57,522 nucleotides of DNA from Sphaerochaetaceae bacterium (lineage in GTDB: Bacteria; Spirochaetota; Spirochaetia; Sphaerochaetales; Sphaerochaetaceae), in NCBI GenBank assembly GCA_028700425.1, contig JAQVSP010000002.1, positions 1 through 57,522 on the forward strand. Direction: 5' to 3'. The notes under the pieces were generated by a model, which was not told the DNA's origin, ran no database searches, and worked only from the letters and a program-made list of their open reading frames with translations. Shown one piece after another: positions 1-8,725 of the stretch (its first letter is position 1; each line of letters begins with the position of its first letter). Made by a program: the position numbers and the translations under genes.

Positions 1-1
1 G

Positions 2-124
2 ACCCTCAGAAGACAAGCTTATGGGTTCAGGGATGACGAGTGCTTCTTCCTGAAGATCTGGGATGAGTCACGAAAGGGACTTGATGACAGGATGTACAAC
101 CGTCTCCACCGAAAACGTGCATGA
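2..124 (+). CDS. 3' end of a probable ISL3-like transposase (cut by window edge)
   Basis: An open frame enters from the left edge and ends at TGA 122-124. Its 40 residues contain RRQAYGFRDDECFFLKIW, which resembles the AYGFRD/N..FxLKI tail of ISL3/IS204-type DDE transposases (family knowledge recalled, not searched). The catalytic domain lies outside the window, so I cannot tell whether the gene is intact. It points toward the tRNA-Val on the other strand; no terminal inverted repeat is recognisable in the 50 bases after the stop. Confidence 0.5.
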   Translation, partial: TLRRQAYGFRDDECFFLKIWDESRKGLDDRMYNRLHRKRA

Positions 125-175
125 GCCAAAAATTATCACTTTTCTTATCACTTGCAGACTTTTTGCGCTAGGAAT

Positions 176-222
176 AAAAAAAGGCAAGTCTGCTTAGTCC
201 TTGTGGAATAATGACTTGCCTT
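176..222 (-). terminator. Rho-independent terminator of tRNA-Val(GAC)
   Basis: A perfect 10-bp inverted repeat (AAGGCAAGTC at 181-190, GACTTGCCTT at 213-222, 22-nt loop) is followed on the minus strand by a T run at 176-182. It starts two bases past the tRNA 3' end. Confidence 0.8.
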
Positions 223-223
223 A

Positions 224-295
224 TGGGCGATGGCAGGATTGAACTGCCGACTTCAACGATGTCAACGTTGCACTCTCCCGCTGAGTTAACCGCCC
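224..295 (-). tRNA. tRNA-Val (anticodon GAC)
   Basis: The minus strand folds as a 72-nt tRNA. The acceptor stem pairs GGGCGGT with ATCGCCC, the D arm follows as ACTCAGCGGGAGAGT, the anticodon stem CAACG/CGTTG closes the loop TTGACAT (anticodon GAC), and the T loop is TTCAATC. The discriminator base is A and CCA is not encoded. A second valine tRNA (CAC) lies at 49491-49562. Confidence 0.95.
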
Positions 296-308
296 GTGTG
301 CAGAAGTT

Positions 309-337
309 AAAATATAACAAAACAACAAAGTTGTCCA
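309..337 (-). promoter_or_regulatory. Predicted sigma70 promoter of tRNA-Val(GAC)
   Basis: TGGACA (332-337) and TATTTT (309-314) are 17 bp apart on the minus strand, about 14 bp upstream of the tRNA 5' end. Confidence 0.55.
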
Positions 338-366
338 TACCCTATTGAAGCTTTTTTGGTTTTTCC

Positions 367-1200
367 TCAGAAGCGGTTTCTTCTTGCCTTGACAGCTGAA
401 TAGGCTATAAGCGTGATCAGCGTTATGACATAGGGCAGGGCCAGCACAAAGTCAGAAGGCACATTCAGAGCTCCCTGCAGCCTGTTGCCCAATGCTTCGA
501 AGAAGCTGTAGAGCAGGCATGAAACCAGAAGGCCAAGAGGCTTTGAGCCTCCTAGCAGCACCAGGACCAGGGCTATCCAGCCTCTGGAAGCCGACATGTT
601 GGGAACAAAGGATCCTGTTGCAAGGCTCAGCGATGCACCGGCCAGTGTGCAAAGGGATGCACAGATGATATAGGTTTCCATTATCAGGGACTTGCTGCTA
701 AGGCCTATGGAATCCAGGGCCTCTCTCTTCTTGCCGCAGATCCTGAGCCTCAAGCCCCACACTGTCCTGCCTAGCATTATCGGGGTGATGGCCAAAAGAG
801 CCAAGGCGATGTAGAAAAGCGCCTGCTGGCCAAATAGCGCTGGGATGGGCTTAAGATTGGCAAAGAAGAGGACGCCCTTGGTTGAGAAAAGCGCATAGCT
901 CAAGGTGGCTGTAAGCCCGCTTGACAGAAGGTTTATGGAAAGGCCAGCAACATACAGGTTGGCCTTGAGCCTTTCTACGGCCATGTGCATGAGAAGGCTT
1001 ATGACAATGTTTGCAGCCATTGCCAGCAGCACTCCAAGGACATAGGAATTGCACATGCTGGAGAAGATGATGGAGAAGAAGGCTCCGCTTAGGATCAGGC
1101 CCTCGATGGCGATGTTGGTGAATCCTGCCTGCTCGCAGAAAAGCGCTCCAAGGCCTGAGAGCAGAAGAGGTGTCATGATTGTGAATATGCTGGCTATCAT
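367..1200 (-). CDS. ABC importer inner-membrane permease (sugar/nucleoside type, second permease)
   Basis: This 277-aa, almost wholly hydrophobic protein belongs to the BPD_transp_2 class (RbsC/NupQ-like). The GLGALFCEQAGFTNIAIEGLIL stretch near residues 16-37 matches the early conserved motif of the second permease in BMP-type nucleoside or sugar importers. It should form the membrane channel with the product of the preceding gene. The ATG overlaps the TGA of that gene (ATGA, 1197-1200), indicating translational coupling. It is the last gene of the minus-strand operon. No strong terminator was seen between it and the tRNA promoter. Substrate cannot be set from sequence. Confidence 0.85.
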   Translation of the reverse strand: MIASIFTIMTPLLLSGLGALFCEQAGFTNIAIEGLILSGAFFSIIFSSMCNSYVLGVLLAMAANIVISLLMHMAVERLKANLYVAGLSINLLSSGLTATLSYALFSTKGVLFFANLKPIPALFGQQALFYIALALLAITPIMLGRTVWGLRLRICGKKREALDSIGLSSKSLIMETYIICASLCTLAGASLSLATGSFVPNMSASRGWIALVLVLLGGSKPLGLLVSCLLYSFFEALGNRLQGALNVPSDFVLALPYVITLITLIAYSAVKARRNRF

Positions 1201-2192
1201 AGGCTCTTCTTCCTCTTGAATGCAAAGGTGCAGGTCACCAGCAAGAACACAGCAGCCTGGACTATCAGGGCCATCTCCACTGTGACATCGGTTCTTTGCA
1301 TGGCTATGCGCGAGCCGCTGGAAAGCCAGGCGAAGAACAGGGAGGCCGGCAAGGCGAGAATCGGATGCTTGCGGGCAATCAGGGCAATGGCCAGGGCATT
1401 GAAGCCCATCTGGCTTGAGAACTCCTTGACGCAGGAGTAATAGGTGCCAAGCACGCTCAGGCTGCCAGCCAGGCCGTAGAAGCCGCCTGATATGACCATG
1501 GGGGCTATCTGGCAGAAGGATGGGGAGATGCCGCCGTATTGGCAGAATCTTGGGTTGGAGCCATAGAGCCTGAACTCATAGCCCTGCTTTGTCTTGTAGA
1601 GCAGAAGCCAGGAAAGCAGGCATAAGGCCAGGGCAATTAACAAGGCGCTTGACAGGTCGGAGGGCAGAAGGATCTTGCTCAGCCTGAAGGCCTGAGGGAT
1701 CTTCTGGGTGGAGAAAAGGTTTGTGCTTGGATCCTGGAAAGGTCCTGTGACTAGATAGTTCACAATCAGGATCAGGGCATTGCTTATGAGATAGCTTGAT
1801 ATCAGCTCACTGGTCTTCCAAAGCGACTTGAAGAGCCCTGACAGCCCTGCAACGATGGCAGCGGCCAGGATGCTGATCAAGACAGCAAGAACCGCCCCGA
1901 AGGCTCCAAGAGAGGACAGGCCTATGCTCAGGATGGCGCAGAGGAAGCCTCCTAGGTAGATCTGGCCTTCTCCGCCTAGGTTGAAGGAACCTCCTTGAAG
2001 GCTGATGCACATCCCAAGGCTTCCTATAAGCAGCGGAGTGGCGCTGTTGAGGAGGTTCCCAAGAAAGTAGAGGCTCTCGAAGGGCCCGAGCACAAAGCTT
2101 GAGAAGCTCTTCATGGGAGTGGGCGAGAAGAGAAGGCACAGGCATAGAAGCAGGGCCAAGGAGAACAGGATCATCAAGGCTTGCCTTTTCAC
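1197..2192 (-). CDS. ABC importer inner-membrane permease (sugar/nucleoside type, first permease)
   Basis: The protein has 331 residues with about eight to ten membrane segments. QGGSFNLGGEGQIYLGGF near residue 65 is the conserved signature of the first permease (NupP/YufP-like, BPD_transp_2) of BMP-dependent importers. The frame is open further upstream, but I place the start at GTG 2192. There the GTG overlaps the TGA of the ATPase gene (GTGA) and is preceded by a GGAGGAGGAG ribosome-binding site at 2195-2204. A start at 2309 would lie well inside the ATPase gene and add a polar, non-membrane N-terminus. It should pair with the next permease and the double ATPase. Substrate unknown, probably a nucleoside or simple sugar. 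Confidence 0.85.
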   Translation of the reverse strand: MKRQALMILFSLALLLCLCLLFSPTPMKSFSSFVLGPFESLYFLGNLLNSATPLLIGSLGMCISLQGGSFNLGGEGQIYLGGFLCAILSIGLSSLGAFGAVLAVLISILAAAIVAGLSGLFKSLWKTSELISSYLISNALILIVNYLVTGPFQDPSTNLFSTQKIPQAFRLSKILLPSDLSSALLIALALCLLSWLLLYKTKQGYEFRLYGSNPRFCQYGGISPSFCQIAPMVISGGFYGLAGSLSVLGTYYSCVKEFSSQMGFNALAIALIARKHPILALPASLFFAWLSSGSRIAMQRTDVTVEMALIVQAAVFLLVTCTFAFKRKKSL

Positions 2193-3706
2193 TGCTCCTC
2201 CTCCTTGCTGCCAAGCATGCAGGATCCTAGGATCCTTGCATTCAGGCTTGCGTCGTTTATGAACATGCGCTCTATGTGGCCCTTGCAAAGCACTGCGACT
2301 CGGTCGCAAAGAGCAAGGATCTCGGTGAGGTTCGAGCTGAGAAGCAATATGGCCCTTCCGCTGTCGCGAAGAGCCTTCATGCGGTCCCAGATGGCAGCAG
2401 TGCTTGCTATGTCCAGGCCCCAGGTGGGCTGGGCGAAGACTATGTAGGGCCCGTTCTGCGACAGCTCACGGGCAAGTATGGCCTTCTGGATATTGCCTCC
2501 GCTGAGGCTCTTCATCATCATCTCGCTTCTGGCCTGGACTGAATACTGGCTGATGAGGCTGTCTGAGAAGGCCTTGGAGGCCTTTGTGTCCAGAACCCAG
2601 CGAGGGAAGAACTTCTTGCGGTCAACAATGATCAGGTTCTCCATTACGCTGGCATCCTGGCACGAGCCTGTGCTCATCCTGTCTGAGGGCACATAGCAGA
2701 GGCCCATCTGTCGAAGCTTTCTGGAGGAGAAATTGGTTATGTCGAGGCCCTGGGATATGATCCTTCCTTCCTTTATGGGAAGAAAGCCTCCAAGGACTGC
2801 TTCCAGAAAGCCGATTCCATTGCCTTCCATGGCAGCAAAGCCCAGGATCTCGCCCTCATGCAAGGTGAATGACAGGTGGTCAAGACGAAGGACCTTCTGG
2901 TTTCTTTTCTTCACGCATACATCGTCGAAGACCAGGACAGGCTTCTTAGCCTTTGCCTCTGGGTTCTCGGCCTTGGCAGGGGACTTGAGGATTGTGCCAA
3001 ACAGAAGGCTGGAAAGCCTTTCTATGTTCATGTCCGCAGTCCTGTACAGGCCTGCGAGCATGCCCTGCCTTAGTATGGCGACCTTGTCCGATATGGCAAG
3101 CACCTCGTTCATCTTGTGGGTTATGAGGATTATGGTCTTGCCCTTGGCCTTGAGGGCGCGAAGGGTGTCGAACAGCCTGGCTGTCTCGCTGTCTGTGAGA
3201 ACCGCTGTGGGCTCATCAAGTATGAGGACCTTGGAGTCATGGAACAGGAGCTTCAGGATCTCAGCCTGCTGCTTCTCCCCAACGCTCAGGCTGTCTATGA
3301 GGCTTGTGGCCTTTATGGTGAATCCACATTCATCGATTATGGCCTGGACCTTGGCGTTCATTGCCTCCATGTCCAGAAAGAGGCCCTTGCGAAGCTCGCT
3401 GCCTAGGCTGGCGTTCTGAGCCACTGTAAGAGAGCTGGCCAGCATGAAATGCTGATGGACCATTCCGATTCCCAGAGCCAGGGCGTCGGAGGGGCTCTTT
3501 ATAAGGCCTTCCTGGCCCATGAAGCTTATGGAGCCAGAATCTGGTGTCTCAAGGCCCCTGAGAATACGCATCAGCGTGGACTTTCCCGCTCCATTCTCTC
3601 CGGCTATGCACAGGATCTCGCCTTGCTCGATATCCAAGGTGATGGATGAGCATGCGATTGTCTGGCCAAAGGCCTTGGTTATGGAGTCCAGGTGTATAAG
3701 CGTCAC
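2189..3706 (-). CDS. ABC importer ATPase with two nucleotide-binding domains (RbsA/NupO-like)
   Basis: This 505-aa protein carries two fused ABC domains, as in RbsA, MglA and NupO. The first has a complete Walker A (GENGAGKST, about residues 35-43), signature LSVGEKQ and Walker B LILDEPT. The second has a degenerate Walker A (MEGNGIGF), signature SGGNIQKA and VFAQPTWGLD, which is the usual asymmetry of this family. It powers import through the two downstream permeases. The start is GTG 3706, which overlaps the TGA of the binding-protein gene (GTGA), so GTG starts inside stop overlaps occur twice in this operon. Confidence 0.93.
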   Translation of the reverse strand: MTLIHLDSITKAFGQTIACSSITLDIEQGEILCIAGENGAGKSTLMRILRGLETPDSGSISFMGQEGLIKSPSDALALGIGMVHQHFMLASSLTVAQNASLGSELRKGLFLDMEAMNAKVQAIIDECGFTIKATSLIDSLSVGEKQQAEILKLLFHDSKVLILDEPTAVLTDSETARLFDTLRALKAKGKTIILITHKMNEVLAISDKVAILRQGMLAGLYRTADMNIERLSSLLFGTILKSPAKAENPEAKAKKPVLVFDDVCVKKRNQKVLRLDHLSFTLHEGEILGFAAMEGNGIGFLEAVLGGFLPIKEGRIISQGLDITNFSSRKLRQMGLCYVPSDRMSTGSCQDASVMENLIIVDRKKFFPRWVLDTKASKAFSDSLISQYSVQARSEMMMKSLSGGNIQKAILARELSQNGPYIVFAQPTWGLDIASTAAIWDRMKALRDSGRAILLLSSNLTEILALCDRVAVLCKGHIERMFINDASLNARILGSCMLGSKEEEQ

Positions 3707-4731
3707 TTGTCCAGGCTTGGAAGGCTGTATTCAAGCTTGCCTTCCTTCAGCTTGTCAGCTAGTCCCACAACCTTTTCCCTTATATCAGAGGGAAGGCTTG
3801 AGATAAAGAGAGGATCCTGGTCAAGAAGGCTGATGTAGCCTTCCTTGAAGCCCACTATTGTGCTTTTGCCATATTCCAGGCTGCCTTCATAGGCCTTCTG
3901 CAAAGCAGTGCTGCAAAGCTCTCTCTGGCCGATGAGACAGCATCCGAGAACCAGGGATGGGGCTTGCTCATATGCATCCTCGTTGAAGCTTACAAGATAG
4001 GCGCCCTTCTGCTTGGCCACAGCGACGATGCCCTGCGCCGCCCCTCCTGCTATGGAAGTGATCACATCAACTCCTGAAGCTATCATCGAGGCTGCCAGCT
4101 CGCCTGCCTTGGTGGCATCATACCAGTTTCCGATGACCCTGTAGTCGAGCTTGATTGCAGGATCTGCCATGTGGGCTCCATCAATGAAGCCTGGTATCAT
4201 GTGCTTGTTGAGCAGCGGGAACTCCTGGGAGGCGATGAAGCCTATGGTCTTGCTTGTGTTTGCCTTCTCCATGGAGCTGACAGTCACAAGGCCGGCCAGA
4301 TAGCCTAGGACCAGGGACTGTTCATACTGGTTGAAAAGATAGGTGGCCATGCTGGAGTTTCCAGAGTAATCGGCATCTGTGATGATGAACTTCACATTGG
4401 AAAAGCGCTTTGAGACAGCGTCGCATATGTCTGGAAGAGAGGGGTTGGAGGACAGGACCACATCATAGCTGCCAGTGGAGACCAGGTCGTTGAGCTGGCT
4501 CTCCCATTCGGCCTGGTTGAAGCCAGCCTCGTAGACCTTGATGGTCACATCGCTCTTGCCTTGTGCAAAATCCTGGGCTCCCTGAACCATCATCTCGTAT
4601 CCCGGGGATCCTGCAGTCACTCCTGTGACATACACAAGGACGCTGAAGCCCTGGCTTTGCTCAGCCTTTCCGCCTGCCCATGCGTAAAATGCCATGGCGA
4701 TGATGACAATCATAAGAAGCAGTTTCTTCAT
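3703..4731 (-). CDS. BMP-family (PnrA/TmpC-like) substrate-binding protein
   Basis: The 342-aa product begins with a signal peptide of about 20 residues ending AWA-GGKAEQ. The Gly/Lys/Glu-rich mature start is typical of exported spirochaete binding proteins, and no lipobox cysteine is visible. VYVTGVTAGSPGYEMMVQGAQDFA (in parts, about residues 33-56), the GYLAGLVT motif and the ITDADYS segment fit the BMP family, which binds purine nucleosides in Treponema PnrA and related proteins. It is encoded directly downstream of an FGGY kinase (TAATG, one-base overlap) and upstream of the ATPase and permeases. That suggests an import-then-phosphorylate route; the ligand may be a sugar or a nucleoside. 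Confidence 0.85.
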   Translation of the reverse strand: MKKLLLMIVIIAMAFYAWAGGKAEQSQGFSVLVYVTGVTAGSPGYEMMVQGAQDFAQGKSDVTIKVYEAGFNQAEWESQLNDLVSTGSYDVVLSSNPSLPDICDAVSKRFSNVKFIITDADYSGNSSMATYLFNQYEQSLVLGYLAGLVTVSSMEKANTSKTIGFIASQEFPLLNKHMIPGFIDGAHMADPAIKLDYRVIGNWYDATKAGELAASMIASGVDVITSIAGGAAQGIVAVAKQKGAYLVSFNEDAYEQAPSLVLGCCLIGQRELCSTALQKAYEGSLEYGKSTIVGFKEGYISLLDQDPLFISSLPSDIREKVVGLADKLKEGKLEYSLPSLDK

Positions 4732-6125
4732 TATCTATCTCCCTTGCTTATCTCATAAGCTTTCCTGAATCTATCAAGCATTTCAAGCCTTAGGGTCTTG
4801 GCCTGCTGATCTGGCGCATATGTATGACTTGTCTTTGCCACAAGATTGGAGGCCTTGTCAATCGGGATGTCGCTCATGGCGATGGCTCCAAGCCCGCTGA
4901 GCTCTGTGCATGGGCTGAGCAGGGTTCTCGTGGCTATGCCGCTTAGGTCAGCCTTGAGCTGGCACAGGAAGGCCGAGTTGCTTGGCCCTCCTGTTATGGT
5001 TATGCTCTCAACCTTCTGGGAGAACAGGCTTATCACAGACTGGGCTGCAAGGCACACGCCTTCGCATATGGCCCTTGCCTTGTCTGCAAGGCTGCTGTCC
5101 GATCTTGAGAAGAAGAAGCCGGCCCTTGCCTCTGGATCCCAGATGGGAGCTCTCTCTCCATCAAAGTAGGGAAGGAAGACAAGGCCGTTGGATCCAAGAG
5201 GACTTGTAGAAGCCAGGGCATAGAACTCGTCCCAGCCCATATCATCAAGGCCTATCAGGGCCTTGCCAAGCCCAAGGGCCTTGGCGCAGTTGGAGATGAT
5301 GCCGCTAGTGTTGTAGTCTCTGCCGTTGGGATGGCGGTAGCTCATGAGCCTGGAATCTGGGTCTTTCTGGCTTGCACATAGGTTGAGCCCTTCGCTTGTG
5401 CCCATGCGGTCGCAAAGAAGGCCGGGCTTCATGACCCCCGATCCGCATAGATCGGCTATGAAGTCCACGCAGGGCGCATATATTGGAATGCCTTCCCCCA
5501 GGCCGAAAAAGCCTGAAGCTTCTAAGCTGACGCTGCCTATGCAGGAACCTAGCTGGGCAAAGGGTGGAAGCTTGGACTTGTCCAGGCCAAGCTTATCTGC
5601 CCAGCCCTCTCTCCAGTACCAGTCTTCAAGGCCCTCAGGCGGCATTGCGCTTGAAAGCTCGGAACCAAGGGCCCAGCACAGAAACTCTGCAGAGCCAGGA
5701 AGAAAGACAGCGCTTCTGTAGAGCTCTGGGTCGTCTTTTCTGATCTTAAGTATCTTTGGCAGGACAAAGGATGCGTCGATATAGTGGCCGCATAGGTCGC
5801 TGATGGTCCTTGCTTCCTCTGCTGCATCGCCTCTAAGCCATAGCTGGGCCTTTGGGACCTCGATTGAGAAGTCCAGGTAATCCAGGCTTGTCAGAACAGG
5901 AACCAGGGTGGGAGCGTTGCCGCATATGATGACCTTCGTCGCCCTGCCTGGATCCACCAGGCATGCCCTGAGGGCAAGAAGCCACTTGCGAGGATCGATT
6001 TCCAGGCCGCAGGGAATCTTCTCAATGCGATAGTCATGGAAATCTCCCGCCTTGTCTATGAAGGCTGTCTTCAGATCAGCAGTGCCTATGTCGATGGCTA
6101 GTATCACAATGGCATAGCATATCAT
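4731..6125 (-). CDS. FGGY-family carbohydrate kinase
   Basis: This 464-residue protein begins with the phosphate-1 motif AIDIGTADLKT (residues 10-20) of the FGGY kinases (xylulokinase, gluconokinase, glycerol kinase). A catalytic-region segment CVDFIADLCGSG and the DRMGTSEG motif lie near residues 225-245, and TGGPSNSAFLCQLKADLSG forms the C-terminal nucleotide-binding part. It is a little shorter than a typical xylulokinase. The sugar cannot be named from sequence. It is the first gene of the minus-strand importer operon, so it probably phosphorylates what the transporter brings in. ATG 6125 follows a weak GACGGAAA; a GTG six codons later is an alternative start. Confidence 0.85.
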   Translation of the reverse strand: MICYAIVILAIDIGTADLKTAFIDKAGDFHDYRIEKIPCGLEIDPRKWLLALRACLVDPGRATKVIICGNAPTLVPVLTSLDYLDFSIEVPKAQLWLRGDAAEEARTISDLCGHYIDASFVLPKILKIRKDDPELYRSAVFLPGSAEFLCWALGSELSSAMPPEGLEDWYWREGWADKLGLDKSKLPPFAQLGSCIGSVSLEASGFFGLGEGIPIYAPCVDFIADLCGSGVMKPGLLCDRMGTSEGLNLCASQKDPDSRLMSYRHPNGRDYNTSGIISNCAKALGLGKALIGLDDMGWDEFYALASTSPLGSNGLVFLPYFDGERAPIWDPEARAGFFFSRSDSSLADKARAICEGVCLAAQSVISLFSQKVESITITGGPSNSAFLCQLKADLSGIATRTLLSPCTELSGLGAIAMSDIPIDKASNLVAKTSHTYAPDQQAKTLRLEMLDRFRKAYEISKGDR

Positions 6126-6159
6126 TTTCCGTCGTTTGTTGAAAGCTATTGCTATTTTA

Positions 6160-7530
6160 ATGGAAAAGCTGTTTCATAGGCTCATGGAAAAGCGAAGCTT
6201 GGCAACAGCCTTCTCAAACAGGTACATAATGGCACTTGCTCTTCCATTGATGGCGGAGCTCTTTCTGGGTGTTCTCATAGGCTTTGCCGACACTGTAATG
6301 GTAAGCTCCTGCGGCCAGAGCGCTGTAAGCGGGGTGAGCCTGGTGGACACCTTGAGCCAGCTGGTCATCCAGGTCCTCTCAGCCTTTGCAACAGCGGGCA
6401 GCGTGGTTGCAGCCCAGTATCTTGGGCGAGGCGAGGCTTCCAAGGCCTCAGAAGCCTCCCGGCAGCTTATTGTAGCAAGCTTTGCTACCTCCTCTGTGAT
6501 GGTTGCAGCCTGCATACTGCTTCGCGAGCCGATAATCGACATGGTGTTCGGCTCCATTGAGCCAAGCGTCAGGGAGGCAAGCTGCACCTACTTTGTCTGG
6601 ATCTTCCTAAGCTATCCTTTCCTGGCTGTGTTCAACTGCTGCACAGCAACCTTCCGCGCCATGGGCAACGGCAGCCTTCAGCTGAAGGTGTCGCTGCTTA
6701 CGAATGTGCTCAACATAGCAGGCAATGCCCTTCTTATCTATGTCTTCAACCTCGGAGTTGCCGGGGCGGCAATCAGCTCTCTCTTCTCAAGAATCGTTGG
6801 CATGGCCATAATGCTGGTCAGCCTTGGGAAAAAGGACAATCCGATTCATATAGACAGCCTGGCCAGGGCCAAGGGGGAGCAGGCTCACCTTGGAAGGATC
6901 CTCAGGATTGCTGTTCCCTCCGCTATTGAGACCTCTTTCTTCCATATCGGCAAGATCAGCGTCCAGAGCATTGTAAGCAGCCTTGGCACTGTGGCCATCG
7001 CTGCCAATGCCGTGACAGTGAGCATAACCAGCATAACCTGCGTTCCAGGCTCTGCGATGAGCCTGGCTGCCATCTCGATCATCGGAAATCTTCGAGGGTC
7101 GAACAAGATCGATGAGATCAAGCCCATGTCCAGGAAGCTCTATCTCATAGCTGAGGCGGTCATGGCTGCGGTCTCTGCCATTGTGTTTATCCTGCGCCGA
7201 CCCATGTTCGGCCTTTTCAGCATCAGCAGCGAAGCCAGGGCCATGGCGCTGGGAATCATGAATGTCTATCTGATTGCCCAGGTGGGCCTATGGTGCCTGT
7301 CCTTTGTCGTGCCCAACTTCATGAAGGCCTGCGGGGATGCAAGGTTTCTCATGGTTATCGGGATTTGCTCGATGTGGCTTGCCCGAGTCCTGGCAGCAAA
7401 GGTCTTTGTGTACCTAGGGCTGGGGCTTCAGGGAGTATGGCTTGGCATGTACCTTGACTGGCTTGTCAGGAGCATCTGCTTCCTAGCCCGCTTCTCTACA
7501 GACAGGTGGCTCAAGAAGGAGGTCATATGA
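6160..7530 (+). CDS. MATE-family multidrug/toxin efflux transporter
   Basis: The product has about 456 residues and some twelve membrane segments. The first begins at NRYIMALALPLMAEL, with the MATE-type pattern GFADTVMVSSCGQSAVSGVSL after it and the second-half echo ISVQSIVSSLGTVAIAANAVT. MATE proteins export cationic or organic compounds in exchange for Na+ or H+. The frame is open from TTG 6136; I prefer ATG 6160, and ATG 6184 is also possible. None has a strong ribosome-binding site. It is divergent from the FGGY kinase, with about 35-60 bp between the starts, so the two share a control region. Its stop overlaps the start of lplA (ATGA). Confidence 0.88.
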   Translation: MEKLFHRLMEKRSLATAFSNRYIMALALPLMAELFLGVLIGFADTVMVSSCGQSAVSGVSLVDTLSQLVIQVLSAFATAGSVVAAQYLGRGEASKASEASRQLIVASFATSSVMVAACILLREPIIDMVFGSIEPSVREASCTYFVWIFLSYPFLAVFNCCTATFRAMGNGSLQLKVSLLTNVLNIAGNALLIYVFNLGVAGAAISSLFSRIVGMAIMLVSLGKKDNPIHIDSLARAKGEQAHLGRILRIAVPSAIETSFFHIGKISVQSIVSSLGTVAIAANAVTVSITSITCVPGSAMSLAAISIIGNLRGSNKIDEIKPMSRKLYLIAEAVMAAVSAIVFILRRPMFGLFSISSEARAMALGIMNVYLIAQVGLWCLSFVVPNFMKACGDARFLMVIGICSMWLARVLAAKVFVYLGLGLQGVWLGMYLDWLVRSICFLARFSTDRWLKKEVI

Positions 7531-8456
7531 TCAAGCTGTACCGTTCCTTGTCAAATGACATAAGGACCAACCTCGCCATAGAGGCCTGCCTTATAGATCA
7601 AGGCAGAGAGGCTCTCTTTCTCTGGCAGAACGACAGCTGCGTTGTCATCGGAGCCCATCAGGATCCTTGCGCTGAATGCAACCTGGCTCTGATGAAGGCT
7701 GAAGGGGTAGCCCTAGGCAGAAGGCCCAGCGGGGGAGGAGCGGTATACCAGGACATGGGAAATGCCTGCTTCACCTACATAAGCCCCTCTTCCAGGACCT
7801 TCAAGAGCTATAGCTTTGGTTGTCTTCTCAAGGCCCTTTCCAGTCTTGGCCTGGATGCCAGCCTAAGCGGGCGCAATGATGTCATCATCGACTCAAGGAA
7901 AGTCAGCGGCAGCGCCTTTGAAAACAGGGGCAATACTAGCAGCCATCATGCCACAATGCTGATAAATACCGATATCGGAATGATAGGACGATATCTTACT
8001 CCTTCAAAGCTTAAGCTTCAGGCTCATTGCGTTCAGTCTGTGCAAAGCAGGGTGGCCACCCTTTCAAGCTTTGACCCCGGCATTGACGCCCAGATGTTCT
8101 TCAGCAGCCTCTCAAAGGCCTATGGATGCATTGAAAAGCCCTTGGAGCTTGACAGGACAAGCCCATTGGAAGGGCTGGAGAGCCATCTTGAGCTTTTCTT
8201 CAGCGATGAATGGATATTTGGAAAGACTCCCAGGCATAATGCCCAGGTTGAGGTAAGAACAGATGAGGGCATCTTCACCTTCCTTCTTGAGATCGATGGA
8301 AATGAGATTGCTGAATGCAAGGTTTACTCTGACTGCCTAGATGAAAAGAAGCCTCTTCTCCTGGAGAAGAAGCTTCGAGGATGTGCAATCGCTGATGGAC
8401 TGGACCAGCTTGAGGAACCTGAGATAAGGGCTCTTGCTCTTAAGCTTGGAATCTAG
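7527..8456 (+). CDS. lplA: Lipoate-protein ligase A
   Basis: This 309-aa enzyme should activate scavenged lipoate with ATP and attach it to lipoyl domains such as GcvH or 2-oxoacid dehydrogenase E2. It has the family motif RRPSGGGAVYQDMGN at residues 65-79 and GRNDVI...RKVSGSAF at 115-131. K125 matches the conserved lysine of the RK(I/V)SGSA motif, and the HHATMLINTD segment follows. The start is ATG 7527, overlapping the MATE stop and preceded by AAGAAGGAGG (7513-7522). The frame continues upstream to 7506, but that start has no ribosome-binding site. No lipA/lipB lies nearby, which fits scavenging. Its TAG overlaps the TAG of the convergent acidic gene through the palindrome CTAG. Confidence 0.93.
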   Translation: MIKLYRSLSNDIRTNLAIEACLIDQGREALFLWQNDSCVVIGAHQDPCAECNLALMKAEGVALGRRPSGGGAVYQDMGNACFTYISPSSRTFKSYSFGCLLKALSSLGLDASLSGRNDVIIDSRKVSGSAFENRGNTSSHHATMLINTDIGMIGRYLTPSKLKLQAHCVQSVQSRVATLSSFDPGIDAQMFFSSLSKAYGCIEKPLELDRTSPLEGLESHLELFFSDEWIFGKTPRHNAQVEVRTDEGIFTFLLEIDGNEIAECKVYSDCLDEKKPLLLEKKLRGCAIADGLDQLEEPEIRALALKLGI

Positions 8457-8707
8457 TTGCCGTACGGATCCTCGATGTAGAAGCCGTCAGAAAAGTCGTC
8501 CTCTTCTTCCTCTTCCTCATCCTCTTCCTTCTCTAGATCATTGTCGTCTTCGTAGTCGCTGATGTCGGGAGCGTCATAAGGATCCTTGAAGTCGTCGGTC
8601 TCTTCATCGAAATCGTCGTCCTCTTCTTCCTCTTCCTCTTCCTCTTCCTCGAAATCCTCATCAAAGTCGTCATCGTCCTTGTCAAACTTATAAAGATGAA
8701 TTGGCAT
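8453..8707 (-). CDS. Small, extremely acidic protein of unknown function
   Basis: The 84-residue frame has about 49 Asp/Glu. It has two Glu runs (ten, about residues 20-29, and six, near 64-69) separated by a segment with aromatic and Pro residues (KDPYDAPDISDYED), and it ends YIEDPYGN. No signal peptide or fold is recognisable, and it is likely disordered. I accept it as a gene because a near-ideal sigma70 promoter (8726-8754) and a GAGG ribosome-binding site stand just upstream of ATG 8707, and it ends exactly at the lplA stop. Low-complexity acidic tails occur in the RNA polymerase delta subunit and in DNA mimics, but nothing here shows such a role. Confidence 0.7.
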   Translation of the reverse strand: MPIHLYKFDKDDDDFDEDFEEEEEEEEEEDDDFDEETDDFKDPYDAPDISDYEDDNDLEKEEDEEEEEEDDFSDGFYIEDPYGN

Positions 8708-8725
8708 GTGAACCTCGCTGGCTAA

